IMG/VR virus record: IMGVR_UViG_3300044617_000796
Location: 1-64,000 of that record
Reading direction: 5' to 3' (one strand)
DNA length: 64,000 nucleotides
Source of the DNA: a virus
The notes beneath the pieces were generated by a model, which saw only the letters and a program-made list of their open reading frames with translations, did not search any database and was not told where the DNA came from. The position numbers and the translations under genes were made by a program. Each line of letters starts with the position of its first letter. Position 1 is the first letter of the stretch. Of this stretch, positions 63,703 to 64,000 are shown in pieces.

Positions 63703-63901
63703 TACTCTCCATCCTCTCTATTTTAATCTTGAGGTCTAGAAACCTCATTGTTTTTCTATTTATTACTTTATCAAAGAAAACGAGCATCGCTTCATTTTTC
63801 CCATAATCCTTAGATAGATCTTCCATTTTAAACTCTATTTCTTGTATTTCTAAGGCTAGGATGAGCAATTCTTTTTGCATTTCTTCTACCTGGTTAGTCA
63901 T
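63695..63901 (-). CDS. Small coiled-coil protein
   Basis: A 68-residue, almost wholly helical protein (MTNQVEEMQKELLILALEIQ ... KTMRFLDLKIKIERMESNV). Its ATG overlaps the stop of the membrane protein upstream (TAATG). Function unknown. Confidence 0.5.
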   Translation of the reverse strand: MTNQVEEMQKELLILALEIQEIEFKMEDLSKDYGKNEAMLVFFDKVINRKTMRFLDLKIKIERMESNV

Positions 63902-64000
63902 TATTTTTCGTCACCTTCCCGCTTTTTTCCATATATATAAAGAGCTATTCCAATGCCAAAGGTTAGGCTATATACAATAGTCCAACCTACTATTAATGTT
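63901..64000 (-). CDS. Partial membrane protein, C-terminal end
   Basis: The last 32 codons of a gene that enters from the right edge: a hydrophobic helix (WTIVYSLTFGIGIALYIYG) and the charged end KKREGDEK. The start lies outside the window. Confidence 0.5.
   Translation of the reverse strand, partial: TLIVGWTIVYSLTFGIGIALYIYGKKREGDEK

Overview
The window is a 64-kb piece of a tailed double-stranded DNA bacteriophage genome, most likely a siphovirus of an actinobacterium. It holds an HK97-type portal, protease and capsid, a split tail-assembly chaperone, a 4,375-residue tape measure and an endolysin, and no sheath gene that I can see. Pointers to an actinobacterial host are all from memory of families: small proteins of actinophage type, a monomeric B12-dependent ribonucleotide reductase, a ferredoxin of actinobacterial shape, a threonine-run surface protein like those of freshwater Actinobacteria or Acidimicrobiia, and many start codons 6-8 bases after a -10-like box (leaderless messages). 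The DNA is AT-rich except for 57.9-62.5 kb, which is visibly richer in GC. Terminase and replication genes are not in the window, so this is a partial genome.

Layout. (1) 1-24.5 kb, minus strand: lysis and tail modules; read in the direction of transcription these are endolysin, baseplate and fibre proteins, head-tail connectors, major tail protein, frameshifted chaperone, tape measure, distal tail proteins. (2) 24.5-28.2 kb, minus: two holin-like proteins, a large secreted surface-type protein whose last 63 codons look like a third small membrane protein, and a sulfotransferase. (3) 28.2-41.5 kb, minus: about 24 adhesin genes built from a few N-terminal anchors and exchangeable bodies (glycine-rich or beta-rich), interleaved with small accessory proteins. 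(4) 41.6-46.8 kb, minus: major capsid protein, protease with a probable nested scaffold, portal. (5) 46.8-50.1 kb, minus: class II ribonucleotide reductase, glycosyltransferase, a small unknown. (6) 50.3-56.8 kb, plus: mostly small unknown genes, a zinc protease, an FkbM methyltransferase, tRNA-Thr, tRNA-Asn and a 2OG-Fe(II) oxygenase. (7) 56.9-57.7 kb: ferredoxin plus thermonuclease facing a zinc-ribbon protein across a palindromic promoter. (8) 57.7-62.65 kb, plus: a structured RNA, then a tandem array of eight gene cassettes and a ninth decayed one. (9) 62.65-63.33 kb: AT-rich non-coding DNA, followed by minus-strand genes running off the window.

How it fits together. Regions 1-4 make, fill and release the virion. 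The adhesin block and lysis genes sit between the capsid gene and the connectors, an unusual place. The glycosyltransferase, sulfotransferase, methyltransferase and oxygenase suggest glycan or protein modification. The most unusual part is the cassette array: each unit repeats a spacer hairpin whose helices covary between copies, an AATACACATT-type promoter with an extended -10, a leader hairpin just before the ribosome site, one or two small unknown genes and usually an intrinsic terminator. It looks like a way of keeping many small, probably early, genes as independently controlled and exchangeable units.
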